Shown: positions 1 to 9,147, counted from the stretch's first letter. The stretch is DNA of 55,162 bases from Pseudomonadota bacterium (GCA_030538085.1 JAUNUR010000016.1:1-55162); one strand, 5' to 3'. Notes: generated from the sequence alone by a model not told the origin. Made by a program: numbers and translations.

Positions 1-66
1 TCCTCGCGTCTTGCCTGGCACGCCCATCACGGCACGCTCGGGCGCATCCAACTGCGGTTTCTAGGT
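1..66 (+). repeat. Family A repeat, right-hand part cut by window edge
   Basis: These bases match the right end of the complete family A copies at 7852-8089 and 54761-55001, including the terminal run ending in TTTCTAGGTT. The rest of the element lies outside the window. Bases 67-183 are AT-richer and hold nothing I recognise. Confidence 0.8.
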
Positions 67-183
67 TTGCTATTAATAAGCGAGCTTCTTGCCATTGTTT
101 TATAAGGAATTCAGATATAAAAGTATTTGAAACCCTTATTCTGCAAGCGCAGGTAGCTCCTGATAAAAGAGTGAACAGCGGCG

Positions 184-2031
184 TCAGAATCGTCCGCCGT
201 AATAGCGCTGCCCCAGCACCGACTGCAGTTGCTGCACCACGCCGAAGGCGTCCTTGAGAGTGCCGCGCTCGAAGCTGGAGAGCTCGTCCAGCTTCAGGTG
301 GTTGTCCGGCGCCGTGCCGGTGGCGATCTGGCGCGTCTGGTGAGCGATGCGCATGCTGGAGATGAATTCCAGCGCCTCGCGCAGGTCGCGCGCGGCGCGC
401 GGGGTGATCTCGCCGCCGACAGCGGCCACCTCGAGCCGGTCGTGGGTATTGACCGCGTCCAGTCCGCCGGCCAGCGAGTAGATGCGTGCCAGATCGACGA
501 TGGGCACGATGCCTCCGTGCTTCAGGTCCACCGTGCCGGGGTGCTCGCCCCCGCGGCTGACCGAGATCTGGCCGAACAGGCCCAGCGGTGGCCGCTGCTT
601 GAGCGCGTTGCCCACCATGTGCACCAGGAACAACCGGTTGCCGCGCGTGCGCTGCAGCACTTCTTCGCGCAGGCCGTGCAGCAGCGTGGTGTCGCCATGG
701 ATGGCGCGCTGGTCGAAGAACACCGATGTCAGCATCAGCGCCATCGCCTCCGGCTTCTTGGTCCACTGGTCGAAGTACTGCCGCCAGCGCGCTTGCGGCT
801 GGCGCCACTGGTCGGTCATGGCCATCATCTCGCCGGGGCAATGCACGTAGCCGCAGGCGTCCAGGCCGTCGCAGACGAACCGTGCGAACGCGCGGAAGTA
901 CTCGCCGTGCTCGGCTGGGCGATAGTCGTCCGACAGGATCAGGCAGTTGTCCTGGTCGGTGCGCGCCGCCTGCTCCATGCGTGCCTGCGAACCGGCGGCC
1001 ACCCAGGCGTAGGGCACTGGCGCGGGGCCCAGTTGCCGCTCGGCCAACTGGATCAGCCGCACCGTGAAGGCGTCGGTGACCGAGGTGATGATGTGGCCGG
1101 TGCTGTAGGCGTTGGTTTCGGCCTTGGCCAGGTTGCTTTGCAGTGAGCCGACGCGGGCGCTGCAGGCCACCAGCCCGGCCAGGTCGGCCTGCTTGTGGAT
1201 GTCGCTGGTCAGGTAGACGGCCGACGGGCTTTGGTGGCGGCTGAGGTCGGTGGCGGTGACCATGCCGACCACGCGGGTGCCGTCCAGCACCGGCACGTGG
1301 TGGATGTTCTGGCGCGCCATCATCACCATGGCGTCGAATATTGAATCGTGTGTTTGCAGCGTCAGTGGCGCCAGGGTGGCGATGTCGGCCACTGGCCGCG
1401 CGCTGTCCAGGCCAGCGGCCAGCACGCGTGAGCGCAGATCGCGGTCGGTGATCAGCCCGAAGAGCTGATCGTCCTGCGTCAGCAGGATCGATGACACCTG
1501 GGCATCGGCCATGCGGCGCGATGCCTCGCGGATGCTTTGCGCGCGGTCGATGGTGACCGGAGCGCGCGTGATCAGGCTGCTGATGGGCTGCGTCATGACG
1601 TTGCCCGATTGCGGTGCGTCCGCGCGCGGCCCAGCGCGCGACGCCCGCGGGATGGCCGGCAGCAGCGGCAGCAGCCGTGGGTTGGCCTGGGTCAATGCGC
1701 GCAACGTCTCGATGTCGAGGAACAGCACCTCGCTGGTGGCCGTTGCCGTGGCGTGCAGCGCGTCGTCATGGTCCAGCGTGGTGGCGCCGGCGCCGAACAG
1801 CTCTCCCGGCCGCAGCGGCAGCCGCCAGGCGGCCTCGGCATCGACCAGATCGACCGTGCCGGCCACCAGCCAGCCCAGATGCTCGGGCATCTCGCTCTCG
1901 GTCAATACGATTTCGCCATCGGCGAAGCGCTGACAGCGCCATTGCGGCGCCAGCGCCATCCGCTCGGCCTCGGTCAGCAGGCTGAACACGCGGTGGGCCG
2001 CCAACTGATTCTGGATTTCCGTCACTTGCAT
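184..2031 (-). CDS. Cyclic-nucleotide-binding/CBS-domain protein with DUF294-type nucleotidyltransferase module
   Basis: This 615-residue protein resembles the bacterial CBS-plus-DUF294 signalling proteins. Seen in order: an N-terminal cNMP-binding-like beta domain (about residues 10-120), a pair of CBS domains (about 145-270, each with the VxDGxxVVGMVT or QLFGLITDRDLRSR type of strand), a nucleotidyltransferase-like segment with GSQARMEQ followed by TDQDN (about 345-360), and a helical substrate-binding-like C-terminus. Family knowledge suggests a cytoplasmic adenosine- or cyclic-nucleotide-responsive regulator; the true reaction is unknown. I chose the ATG at 2031 (MQVTEIQN) because the 33 upstream residues run into repeat-bearing DNA and a GGTGG-like ribosome site sits just before it. 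Confidence 0.85.
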   Translation of the reverse strand: MQVTEIQNQLAAHRVFSLLTEAERMALAPQWRCQRFADGEIVLTESEMPEHLGWLVAGTVDLVDAEAAWRLPLRPGELFGAGATTLDHDDALHATATATSEVLFLDIETLRALTQANPRLLPLLPAIPRASRAGPRADAPQSGNVMTQPISSLITRAPVTIDRAQSIREASRRMADAQVSSILLTQDDQLFGLITDRDLRSRVLAAGLDSARPVADIATLAPLTLQTHDSIFDAMVMMARQNIHHVPVLDGTRVVGMVTATDLSRHQSPSAVYLTSDIHKQADLAGLVACSARVGSLQSNLAKAETNAYSTGHIITSVTDAFTVRLIQLAERQLGPAPVPYAWVAAGSQARMEQAARTDQDNCLILSDDYRPAEHGEYFRAFARFVCDGLDACGYVHCPGEMMAMTDQWRQPQARWRQYFDQWTKKPEAMALMLTSVFFDQRAIHGDTTLLHGLREEVLQRTRGNRLFLVHMVGNALKQRPPLGLFGQISVSRGGEHPGTVDLKHGGIVPIVDLARIYSLAGGLDAVNTHDRLEVAAVGGEITPRAARDLREALEFISSMRIAHQTRQIATGTAPDNHLKLDELSSFERGTLKDAFGVVQQLQSVLGQRYYGGRF

Positions 2032-2146
2032 CGCGCCACCTGTGGAGTGTGGGATGGGGGAAACGACGTCATCAAGGCTGCGTCGGGGGTCAATCCGACG
2101 CCAAACCATTGTTGCAGAGCGTGGGGGCACGTTGCTCCAGTGACCC

Positions 2147-2355
2147 TATTGAGAGTTTCGTCATTCAGGACAAGCCTATGTACTGCCTTCACTTCATCCC
2201 GTCATTGCGGCGAAGGCCGCAATCCACACGGTGTCCGCGGGTCAACGCCGTGTCAAAGTGACGTCCCATGGATTGCGGCCTTCGCCGCAATGACGAGGGG
2301 ATGTGAGGGGGGGGTCTGATGTCCCGCGCTGTCGTGATTTTTGAAATCATCAATA
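2147..2355 (+). repeat. Family B palindromic MITE-like repeat
   Basis: About 205 bp bounded by TA dinucleotides. The imperfect terminal inverted repeats begin TTGA and contain TTTC and GACA blocks. Inside is a 25-bp perfect inverted repeat whose arms read TCATTGCGGCGAAGGCCGCA on one side and its complement on the other. Near-identical copies lie at 8818-9024 and 16805-17014, and one runs off the right end of the window. Confidence 0.85.
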
Positions 2356-2576
2356 GAAACGGCCGTTGGATGCGCCCGAGCGTGCCGTGACGGGTGTGCC
2401 AGGCAAGGGCAAGTACCTCCGCAGGCTCGTGTCTGCGAGGGCGAGCAACGGCGCATGGCACGCCCAGCGCGGTGCGATCGGATGCATAGCGCGCTCACCC
2501 TACAGGTGAGCGTGACCAAAGCCGTGAAAGTCAGCACCCATGCGGGTTGCACAGGATGGCCGCGCGCCCGGCCTAG
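2354..2576 (-). repeat. Family A repeat, inverted copy
   Basis: Reverse-complement copy of the family A element, somewhat diverged. It starts in the AGAAACGG terminus that abuts the family B copy and ends in GGCCTAG at 2576. The open reading frame conserved in two other copies is broken here by a TAG stop after about a dozen codons. Confidence 0.75.
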
Positions 2577-2585
2577 TGTGGGCGC

Positions 2586-4184
2586 TTACCGAATTTCCCA
2601 TTTGGCGCCGCCGTCCGTGGATGTCTCCAGATAGTGTCCAAGGCTGTAGCGCAGCATCACCTTGCCCGTCGGGTCGATCCAGAACGGATCAAGCCAAGTA
2701 TGGCCGCCGGATACCTTTTCGGGCGTGGTGAACGGCCCCTGGGTCCAGGTCTGGCCACCGTCCTGCGAGATCTGCATGTGCTGTTTGTCCGACCCCATGA
2801 GTCCAACCGAGTGGACCTGCACCCAGCCACGCTGCTTGTCGATGAAATGCGGTTGCGTGGCATTGATCCAGGTGGACATGCGATTCCAGGTGCGGCCGTA
2901 GTCGTTCGACGTGGCGATCCAGCCCGGCCCCCACATGCCCGCGATGAAGCCGTCGGGCGTAATCTTGAAGCCATGCCTGAACGCGCGCTGCGTGGTGGTG
3001 GTTTCCCACTGGCCGGTGCGCAGATCCATGGAGTGCAGTTGCTTGGGAGGGGTATGAACCACCAGCCGCTCGTTCGAGGCCTCGGCGAAGTTGGGCAACC
3101 GCCAGTCGCGCAGCACGAACATGCGCGTGTCGAAGGCCGGTGACTCGTTGGAGTGCTCGGTGGGCAGCTCGCGCACCAGCGTCCAGTCGGTCAGCGAGCG
3201 GGGGTCGGCGCGGTACACGGCGACCTTGCTTTCGCGGTCGGCCACCAGGTAGACGCGGCCATCGCTGGCTTGTTGCAGCAGCAGCACGATGTCGCCCGGC
3301 GACAGCAACTGGATGGGCGTGATGGTCTGGCGCTTGGGATCGTTCAGCGCCAGAAAACCGGACTCTCCGCCCACCAGCAAGCGGCCATCGGCCAGCACCT
3401 CGAAGGCCTGGATGGCGTGCGCGGTGTCCATGTGGATGCGCTCACGGCGGCCAGCCTTGATGTCGTAGATTTCGACGACGCCCAGCGGCCCGCCGGACAT
3501 GGACAGATGGTCGTTGACGAAGCGCGAATTGACCGCGGCCCGGGTGCGCCGGACGGCCTGGTGCAGCGCCGCCTTGTCCGCCGTGCCGATGGTGCCGACC
3601 AGTGGCGGCTGCGCCAGCATGGTGGCGGCCATTTTCGGCAGGCGCGCTTTCAGCAGGGCATCGACCGCGACCGGGGTTGGGTGGCTGCTGATGAGAAACG
3701 AGGTCTGCCACTCCCGCCAGTTGGGTCTTTTGCTGTCGACTCTCGTGTCTGTTTCGATCAGCGGTACGAAAACCAGCGTGCGCAGGTCGGTGACGCGCCG
3801 GGCCTGCACCTCGAACGGGTCACCCGCCTTGTCCAGCGGCACCGTGACCTCGGCCATCAAGTTCTCCGTTCCAACCAGCGACGTGGGCTGATAGCGCCCG
3901 GCTGGCAAGCGGCCCAGGAAGGTGGCGGTCTGGGTTTGGCCGAATTGCTGGGCAAGCAGCGAAATCTCCTGGCCCGTGGTCAGCGAACGGACCTTCAGCT
4001 CGCGCAGCTTGATGCTTCCCGAGGTGTTGACCAGCCGCAGCGCCACCAGGCCATCGTTGGGATCGGGCTCGGTGGTTGCGTCCACCATGGTCGGATGCGT
4101 GGTGGCGCACCCGGCCAACGCGGCGGCCAGCATGGCTGGCGCCAACGCGCGCGCCCAGCGGCGCAAGAGTTTTGTGAAATGCAT
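2586..4184 (-). CDS. Asp-box (BNR-like) outer lipoprotein, paralogue 1
   Basis: A 532-residue predicted lipoprotein of unknown function. It has a lipoprotein signal peptide ending in the lipobox LAGC, a beta-rich body and three C-terminal Asp-box motifs of the S-x-D-x-G-x-x-W type (SNDYGRTWN, SQDGGQTW, STDGGAKW). These are common in sialidase-like and Ycf48-like beta-propellers, but no sialidase catalytic signature is evident. It is a close paralogue of 6060-7649, and phospholipase A lies between the two. I chose the ATG at 4184, eight bases after a GGAGG ribosome site; the longer frame would begin with TTG inside that site. Confidence 0.8.
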   Translation of the reverse strand: MHFTKLLRRWARALAPAMLAAALAGCATTHPTMVDATTEPDPNDGLVALRLVNTSGSIKLRELKVRSLTTGQEISLLAQQFGQTQTATFLGRLPAGRYQPTSLVGTENLMAEVTVPLDKAGDPFEVQARRVTDLRTLVFVPLIETDTRVDSKRPNWREWQTSFLISSHPTPVAVDALLKARLPKMAATMLAQPPLVGTIGTADKAALHQAVRRTRAAVNSRFVNDHLSMSGGPLGVVEIYDIKAGRRERIHMDTAHAIQAFEVLADGRLLVGGESGFLALNDPKRQTITPIQLLSPGDIVLLLQQASDGRVYLVADRESKVAVYRADPRSLTDWTLVRELPTEHSNESPAFDTRMFVLRDWRLPNFAEASNERLVVHTPPKQLHSMDLRTGQWETTTTQRAFRHGFKITPDGFIAGMWGPGWIATSNDYGRTWNRMSTWINATQPHFIDKQRGWVQVHSVGLMGSDKQHMQISQDGGQTWTQGPFTTPEKVSGGHTWLDPFWIDPTGKVMLRYSLGHYLETSTDGGAKWEIR

Positions 4185-4410
4185 GTGCTTTTCCTCCAAA
4201 TCAATCCCTCGAAAAGGGCGTCGGGATGCAGTCTACTGGCGCAAAACGAAAGTGCTATTTGATTCGGGTCAGCATCGGAGCCGTGACGGCTTGCCGGCGC
4301 TTTTTTCCGTGAACAGCGGCTTGCCGCGAAGTGCGGTTCGTGGCGCTTGGCCTATCGGCTCCACGGCTGGGACTGTCCATTTCATGCGCTGCTCACTGGC
4401 CCTCGTCATG

Positions 4411-4515
4411 GCGGCTTTCGCCGCCAATAGCTTGTGCTATTGGCAAGGAATGCAACGCCGCAGGGCGCCCGAGGCCGGGGACAAGTGCGGCGCGAGGAGT
4501 TTGAGGACAGCCTCT
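4411..4515 (-). repeat. Family C hairpin repeat, partial copy
   Basis: One arm and the central palindrome (GCCAATAGCTTGTGCTATTG) of the family C element, ending in the terminus that reads TGAGAGGCTG on the minus strand. The other arm is missing. The rest of the gap 4185-4661 holds short palindromic scraps around GTCATTCCGTCAT and no supported gene. Confidence 0.8.
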
Positions 4516-4661
4516 CATGCCGTTTCGCGTTCAAAACGGTAGCTTTTGATGCTGCGGAATGCCTCGCACTCGGCGTCAGTCATGCCGTCATCGAAGCGCA
4601 GCGAGGTCATTCCGTCATCGCATCGGGCGCGAGCAGCTATCTTTTTGAACGCGAACCAGTA

Positions 4662-5945
4662 TCAGAAGTCCACCAGGCTCAGACCGACGCTGAACACCGT
4701 GCGCTTGAAGTTGTAGTCCAGCAGGCTGTCGCCATAGCCGTGGAACAGCGAGGTGTACAGGCGCAGGCCCGAGAAGCTGTTGCCCAGGCCATCGCCCAGC
4801 GAGCGCGTCCACTCCAGCCGGCCCGAGCCATGGCGGTTGAACGTGCCGGTGTAGGTGGCGCGCAGCGTGTTCTTCGCGTTGATGGCCCAGCCCAGCGTGA
4901 CTTCGCCGCGCCCGATGTGGCGGGTGATGTCGGGGTTGTTGTCATTCTCGGCCGATTCGGGCAGGCGTTTCCACAATTTCATCTGCAGTGTGTAGCGGTC
5001 GTCCTTCTCGAAGCCGGCCATCGCGTAGACACGGTTCCAACTGCGCGAGAGCGGGTCGCTCTGACCGTTGGACTGGTGCGACACGCCCAGGCCGCTGTAG
5101 CGCCACAGCCAGCCGCCTGGCAGCTTGGCGGTGGTGGGGTAGATGTAGATCAGCTCGGGCAGGTGGTCGGTGTTGCGAAACGGGCGCGACAGGCCGGGGT
5201 TGAATACTTGCCAGTACGACTGCTGGCTGTAGGCCGCCCACAGCGAATCGCGCAGCGTGCCGTCTGGCGGCGTCAGCAGGCCGCTGGCCAGCTTGGTGCG
5301 CACCGACAGCGACAGCCGCATTTCCTGCTTGCTGTAGTCGATGGGCGTGGTCGCGCTGTTGACGGGATTGGGCGAGGTGGGCTGGCCGTTGACGCGCGTG
5401 CTGGCCGCCACCGACACCGTGGTGGGGTGAAAGGCGCGCAGCCCGAAGGTGGGGCAGCTGGAGCCGGATTCCAGCTCCCAGAAGCGCGACATGTCCGAGA
5501 ACTGGCGGTCGCGGCAGCCCTGCTCCAGCCCCACGCCGACGATGCCGGCCGAGGCCGACGCCGGCTTGCCGTCGGGCAGCTCCGGCTGCGCCGTTGCCAG
5601 GGCGGCGGCGACTTCCGTGCGCACCGCCGCCGCCTGCGCGCTGGGGCTGGTGTTGCTGGACACGGGCGAGGCCTGCACCGAGCGCGCTTTTTCCTCGATG
5701 GCGCTGATCAGCGCGCGCTGCTCGCGTGCCCAATCGTCGAAGCAGGCCAGGCGCTCGCGGTCGCCACGCCCCACGCACTGCTGCCACGCGGCGGCACTGT
5801 CGACGCGGTGCTCGATATCGCTGGAAGATGGCTCGGAGGCCTGCGCGAGCACCGCGGCGGGCGCCAGCATGGCCGCGCCAATGGCGGCGCGGAAGAATCG
5901 CGGGGGGAAATGAGGTGTCACGGCGGATGGAGGCAAGCAGCGCAA
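4662..5945 (-). CDS. pldA: Outer membrane phospholipase A
   Basis: A 427-residue OMPLA-family enzyme that hydrolyses phospholipid acyl esters in the outer membrane. After a signal peptide ending near AVLAQA there is an N-terminal extension of about 170 residues, longer than in enteric OMPLA, and then the beta-barrel. The active-site stretch YSGLGVSHQSNGQSD carries the family's His and Ser as His-290 and Ser-292, with the conserved N-R pair soon after (SWNRVY). The barrel ends in an aromatic residue (VDF), as expected for BAM-dependent outer-membrane insertion. It lies between two paralogous Asp-box lipoproteins on the same strand. The name rests on the motif and barrel pattern. Confidence 0.9.
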   Translation of the reverse strand: MRCLPPSAVTPHFPPRFFRAAIGAAMLAPAAVLAQASEPSSSDIEHRVDSAAAWQQCVGRGDRERLACFDDWAREQRALISAIEEKARSVQASPVSSNTSPSAQAAAVRTEVAAALATAQPELPDGKPASASAGIVGVGLEQGCRDRQFSDMSRFWELESGSSCPTFGLRAFHPTTVSVAASTRVNGQPTSPNPVNSATTPIDYSKQEMRLSLSVRTKLASGLLTPPDGTLRDSLWAAYSQQSYWQVFNPGLSRPFRNTDHLPELIYIYPTTAKLPGGWLWRYSGLGVSHQSNGQSDPLSRSWNRVYAMAGFEKDDRYTLQMKLWKRLPESAENDNNPDITRHIGRGEVTLGWAINAKNTLRATYTGTFNRHGSGRLEWTRSLGDGLGNSFSGLRLYTSLFHGYGDSLLDYNFKRTVFSVGLSLVDF

Positions 5946-6059
5946 AACCCCGGCGCGGCCAGGGGCACGGCCCGATTTTGCACTGCCGCCGTGACGGAGG
6001 GGCGACTGGAGCGCGCCTGCTTCGTCATCGTCGTGGCCGCGCGTCAGTCACTTTGTCGG

Positions 6060-7649
6060 TCACTTCCAGTTGACACCGCCGTCGGTCGATGCCCTCAGCA
6101 TTCCCCAGGAGGTGTAGCGCAGCAACACCTTGCCCGCCGGGTCGGCCCAAAGCGGATCACCGCCCGCGTCGAAAGGCAGGCCCTTGACCAACGGCCCTTT
6201 GACCCAGGTTTGTCCACCGTCTTGCGAGGTGTGGAGGTACCGATCCATCGAGAGCGAGAATTCGGGAGGGAGCGCCACCATCCACCCCTTTTGCCGGCTG
6301 ATGAAATGGTGCTGTGAAGCAAATCCCTGGGGCGGCAGCTGGTTCCACGTGCGGCCGTAGTCGGTGGTCGTGATGACCCGGTCGGGGGTGGTGAGCGTGT
6401 TGTCGGCGATGCCCAGGCCATAGACCAGGCCATCCGGCGTGACCTTGAAACCACGGCCCATGGAGCGCGGCGAGGCCGCCGTTTCCCATTGCCCGGTGCG
6501 CCAGTCCATTGAATGCAGCTGCTTGGGGTAGGCAAAGATCACCAGGCGCTCGTTGGAGGCCGCGGCGGCGGCGCGCAGCTTTTGGGCGCGATCGGGCACC
6601 GGGCTCTTGTCGGGGCGCTCGGCAGGCAGCTCGCGCAGCAACGTCCAGTCGGTCGGCGAGCGCGGCTCGGCGCGGTACACGGCCACGCCGCTGTCGCGGT
6701 CGACGACCAGGTAGAGGCGCCCGTCCGGGGCCTGCCGCAGCGCCAGCACCATATCACTCGGCGACAGCAGTTGAATGGGCGTGACGGTCCCGCGCTTGGG
6801 GTCGTTCAGGGCCAGAAAGCCGGCTTCGCCACCCGCCAGCAGGCGGCCATCGGCCAGCAACTCGACCGCCTCGATGGCGTGCGCGGTGTTCATGTGCACC
6901 TGTTCTAGCCGGTCGGTCTTGGCGTTGTAGATCTGGACGACGCCCAGCGGGCCGCCGGCCATGGACAGATGGTCGTTGACGAAGCGTGGATTGGCCGTGG
7001 CCGGCGTGCGCTGGACCGCTTCGCGCCGCACCGCGGCGTCCGGCGCGCCCATGCTCCCCACCAGCGGCGGCTGGGCCAGCATGGTGGCGGCCATCTTCGG
7101 CAGGCGCGCCTTCAGCAGGGCTTCCACCGCGACTGGTGTCCGGTCACCGCTGAGACCGAAAGAGAATCTCGACTCCGAACTGATGTTGGCGCGCGAGGGC
7201 TCCACGCTTCTTTCCGTTTCCATCAAGGGGACGAACACCAGCGTGCGCAAATCGGTGACGCGCCGCGCCTGCACCTCGAATGGGGGCGTTGCCTTGTCCA
7301 GCGGTACCGTGAGCGCCTCGCCGGCCTTCACCCCCGCGCCCGCGCCCATGAAAGAAATGGGCTGGTAGCGCCCGGCGGGCAGGCGCCCAATGAAGGTAAG
7401 GGTCTGGGTTTGCCCAAACGACTCGGCCCGCAGCGGCAGCTTTTCGTCCGTGTCCAGCGAGCGCACCATGAAGCTGTGCACCCGCATCGCGGATGCGTTG
7501 ACCAGCCGCAGCGTGACCAGGCCGTCGTTGGGCTCGGGTTCGGTATCCACGTTCAGCGCGGTGGGATGCGCGCAGGCGGCCAGTGCCGCCACCAGCACAC
7601 CCGCCGCCACCGCGCGCGCGACGCGGCTCCAATATTCAATGAAACGCAT
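6060..7649 (-). CDS. Asp-box (BNR-like) outer lipoprotein, paralogue 2
   Basis: A 529-residue paralogue of the lipoprotein at 2586-4184, similar along the whole length. Long shared blocks include LVTLRLVN near residue 45 and KARLPKMAATMLAQPPLVG mid-protein. The signal peptide ends in the lipobox LAAC, and the C-terminus carries Asp-boxes TTDYGRTWN, SQDGGQTW and STDGGVNW. The start has a GGAGG ribosome site in the right place. Function is unknown. The duplication around pldA suggests envelope-associated proteins made together, but that is inference. An Asp-box protein could be a scaffold or binding propeller rather than an enzyme. Confidence 0.8.
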   Translation of the reverse strand: MRFIEYWSRVARAVAAGVLVAALAACAHPTALNVDTEPEPNDGLVTLRLVNASAMRVHSFMVRSLDTDEKLPLRAESFGQTQTLTFIGRLPAGRYQPISFMGAGAGVKAGEALTVPLDKATPPFEVQARRVTDLRTLVFVPLMETERSVEPSRANISSESRFSFGLSGDRTPVAVEALLKARLPKMAATMLAQPPLVGSMGAPDAAVRREAVQRTPATANPRFVNDHLSMAGGPLGVVQIYNAKTDRLEQVHMNTAHAIEAVELLADGRLLAGGEAGFLALNDPKRGTVTPIQLLSPSDMVLALRQAPDGRLYLVVDRDSGVAVYRAEPRSPTDWTLLRELPAERPDKSPVPDRAQKLRAAAAASNERLVIFAYPKQLHSMDWRTGQWETAASPRSMGRGFKVTPDGLVYGLGIADNTLTTPDRVITTTDYGRTWNQLPPQGFASQHHFISRQKGWMVALPPEFSLSMDRYLHTSQDGGQTWVKGPLVKGLPFDAGGDPLWADPAGKVLLRYTSWGMLRASTDGGVNWK

Positions 7650-7851
7650 GATTTTCTTCCTCCAGATGATCCCAAACCGGGAATTGCCACCCAGTCTACC
7701 GGCGACGACCTATGTCTTACATGGTGACGTTGTGGTTTTTGCCGGTGACTTTGACTGCTGCTGTCGCAGCCGGGACGCCGCCACAAAAACGATGGGAAAC
7801 CGCATGCGTATATGCGTGGATGCATGCTCTGAAACTCGTTGATAAGCCTTC

Positions 7852-8089
7852 AACCTAGAAACGGCAGTTGACCGCTCGCCATCCTTGGACAACTGGCATG
7901 AGCACTGACTTTCACGGCTTCGATCACATTCACCTGTTGGGTGAGCGCGCTATGCACCCGATCGCACCGCGCTGGGTGCGCCATGCCGCGTTGCTCGTCC
8001 TTGCAGGCACGCACCTGCTGCGTCCTCACGTCTTGCCTGGCACGCCCATCACGGTACGCTCGGGCGCATCCAACTGCCGTTTCTAGGTT
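7852..8089 (+). repeat. Family A repeat, complete copy
   Basis: A 238-bp element with 19-bp perfect terminal inverted repeats: AACCTAGAAACGGCAGTTG at 7852-7870 and its complement at 8071-8089. No transposase is encoded. It contains a 62-codon open frame starting MSTDFHGFDHIHLL that is also open, with a 3-base length difference, in the copy at 54761-55001. The gap 7650-7851 before it holds no recognisable feature. Confidence 0.9.
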
Positions 8090-8208
8090 CACCGGCGGCA
8101 CCACGCCATTGACGATGCTGTCGGGGGCGATCACCTCGATCACGAACAGGCCGTAATTGGGCAGTGCCTCGCCAATCGTCACCGGCTCGGCTTGGGTACA
8201 GTGCCGCC

Positions 8209-8664
8209 ATGTCTGATCGTGCGCCAATGCTGTTTTCGCTCCAGGGCACGCGCCGCCGTGTCATCTACGTCGCGCTGTACGAGCTGATCGCCATCGTCGT
8301 GGTCACGCTGGCGATGCTTTTGTTCACCGACCATGGTTTGAGCAACTCGGGCGGCATGGCGGTGGGCAGCTCGGCCATCGCGGTGGGGTGGAACCTGGTG
8401 TTCAACTATTTCTTCGAGCGCTGGGAGTTGCGCCAGCCCGTGCGTGGCCGCAGCACGGCGCGGCGCGTGGCGCATGCCATTGGCTTCGAGGGCGGGCTGC
8501 TGCTGTGGCTGGTGCCCTTCATCGCCTGGTGGCTGGGCGTGAGCCTGTGGCAGGCGCTGGTGCTGGACATCGGGTTGCTGGTGTTCTTCCTGGTCTACAC
8601 CTTCGTGTTTACCTGGGTCTTTGATCGCGCTTTTGGTCTGCCGGCGGGAATTGCTCCCCCCTGA
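8209..8664 (+). CDS. PACE-family (chlorhexidine-type) efflux transporter
   Basis: A 151-residue membrane protein with two tandem bacterial transmembrane-pair domains, the hallmark of the proteobacterial antimicrobial compound efflux (PACE) family. Four hydrophobic helices are visible, with the family motifs RRVIYVALYE near the start, WNLVFNYFFERWE at the end of the first pair, RRVAHAIGFEGGL opening the second pair, and FVFTWVFDR at the end. It should be a proton-coupled exporter in the inner membrane; the substrate cannot be read from sequence. The start at 8209 (MSDRAP) gives the family's usual length. The stop codon TGA coincides with the TGAGAGGCTG terminus of a family C repeat. Confidence 0.88.
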   Translation: MSDRAPMLFSLQGTRRRVIYVALYELIAIVVVTLAMLLFTDHGLSNSGGMAVGSSAIAVGWNLVFNYFFERWELRQPVRGRSTARRVAHAIGFEGGLLLWLVPFIAWWLGVSLWQALVLDIGLLVFFLVYTFVFTWVFDRAFGLPAGIAPP

Positions 8665-8817
8665 GAGGCTGTCCTCAAACTCCTCGCGCCGTGCTTGTCT
8701 CCGGTCTCGGGTGCCCTGCGGCGTTGCATCCCTTGCCAATAGCACAACCTGCGAGGACGAGCAACGCAGCATGGCGCGGCCAGCGCGGTGCGATCGGGTG
8801 CATCCAACTGCCGTTTC
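8662..8817 (+). repeat. Composite repeat: family C fragment joined to rearranged family A fragment
   Basis: Bases 8662-8748 are one arm of the family C hairpin, starting TGAGAGGCTG at the stop codon of the upstream gene. At about 8749 the sequence switches to family A interior in inverted sense, and then at about 8800 to the direct-sense right end of family A (CAACTGCCGTTTCTA). A family B copy follows immediately. Confidence 0.75.
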
Positions 8818-9024
8818 TATTGAGAGTTTCGTAATTCAGGACAAGCCTATGTCATGCCTTCACCTCATCCCGTCATTGCGGCGAAGGCCGCAATCCACAC
8901 GGTGTCCGTGGGTCAATGCCGTGTCAAGGTGACACTCCATGGATTGCGGCCTTCGCCGCAATGACGAGGGGATGTGAGGGGGGGCTGATGTCCCGCGCTG
9001 TCGTGATTTTTGAAAATATCAATA
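8818..9024 (+). repeat. Family B repeat inserted in family A terminus
   Basis: Complete family B copy bounded by TA at 8818-8819 and 9023-9024. The left boundary lies in the CTA of the family A terminus CCGTTTCTAGG. Bases 9025-9147 form the leader of the next gene and contain a short C-rich/G-rich palindrome (CCCCCAAAGGGGG) of the kind common in this family of genomes. Confidence 0.85.
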
Positions 9025-9147
9025 GGCTGAGCCGCTCGCGCGGTTTCCCCCAAAGGGGGCAACGCCAGCGGCCGGGCCAAGCCCGCTTCGCGGCGTTCTC
9101 GCCTGGCCTGTTCCGCAGCCTTTTGAACAGCCCGGCACAATGCGCGG

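Noticed and set aside
229-1146. Long open frame opposite the CBS-domain gene
   Set aside because: Antisense shadow of a clear gene at high G+C; no ribosome site and low-complexity composition.
2147-2355. CRISPR-like repeat array
   Set aside because: The repeats are dispersed, palindromic and about 200 bp, without regular spacers; no cas genes are present.
4434-6317. 627-codon frame antisense to pldA
   Set aside because: Covers a well-supported beta-barrel gene on the other strand; its composition (Val/Ala/Gly/Arg) is typical of shadow frames.
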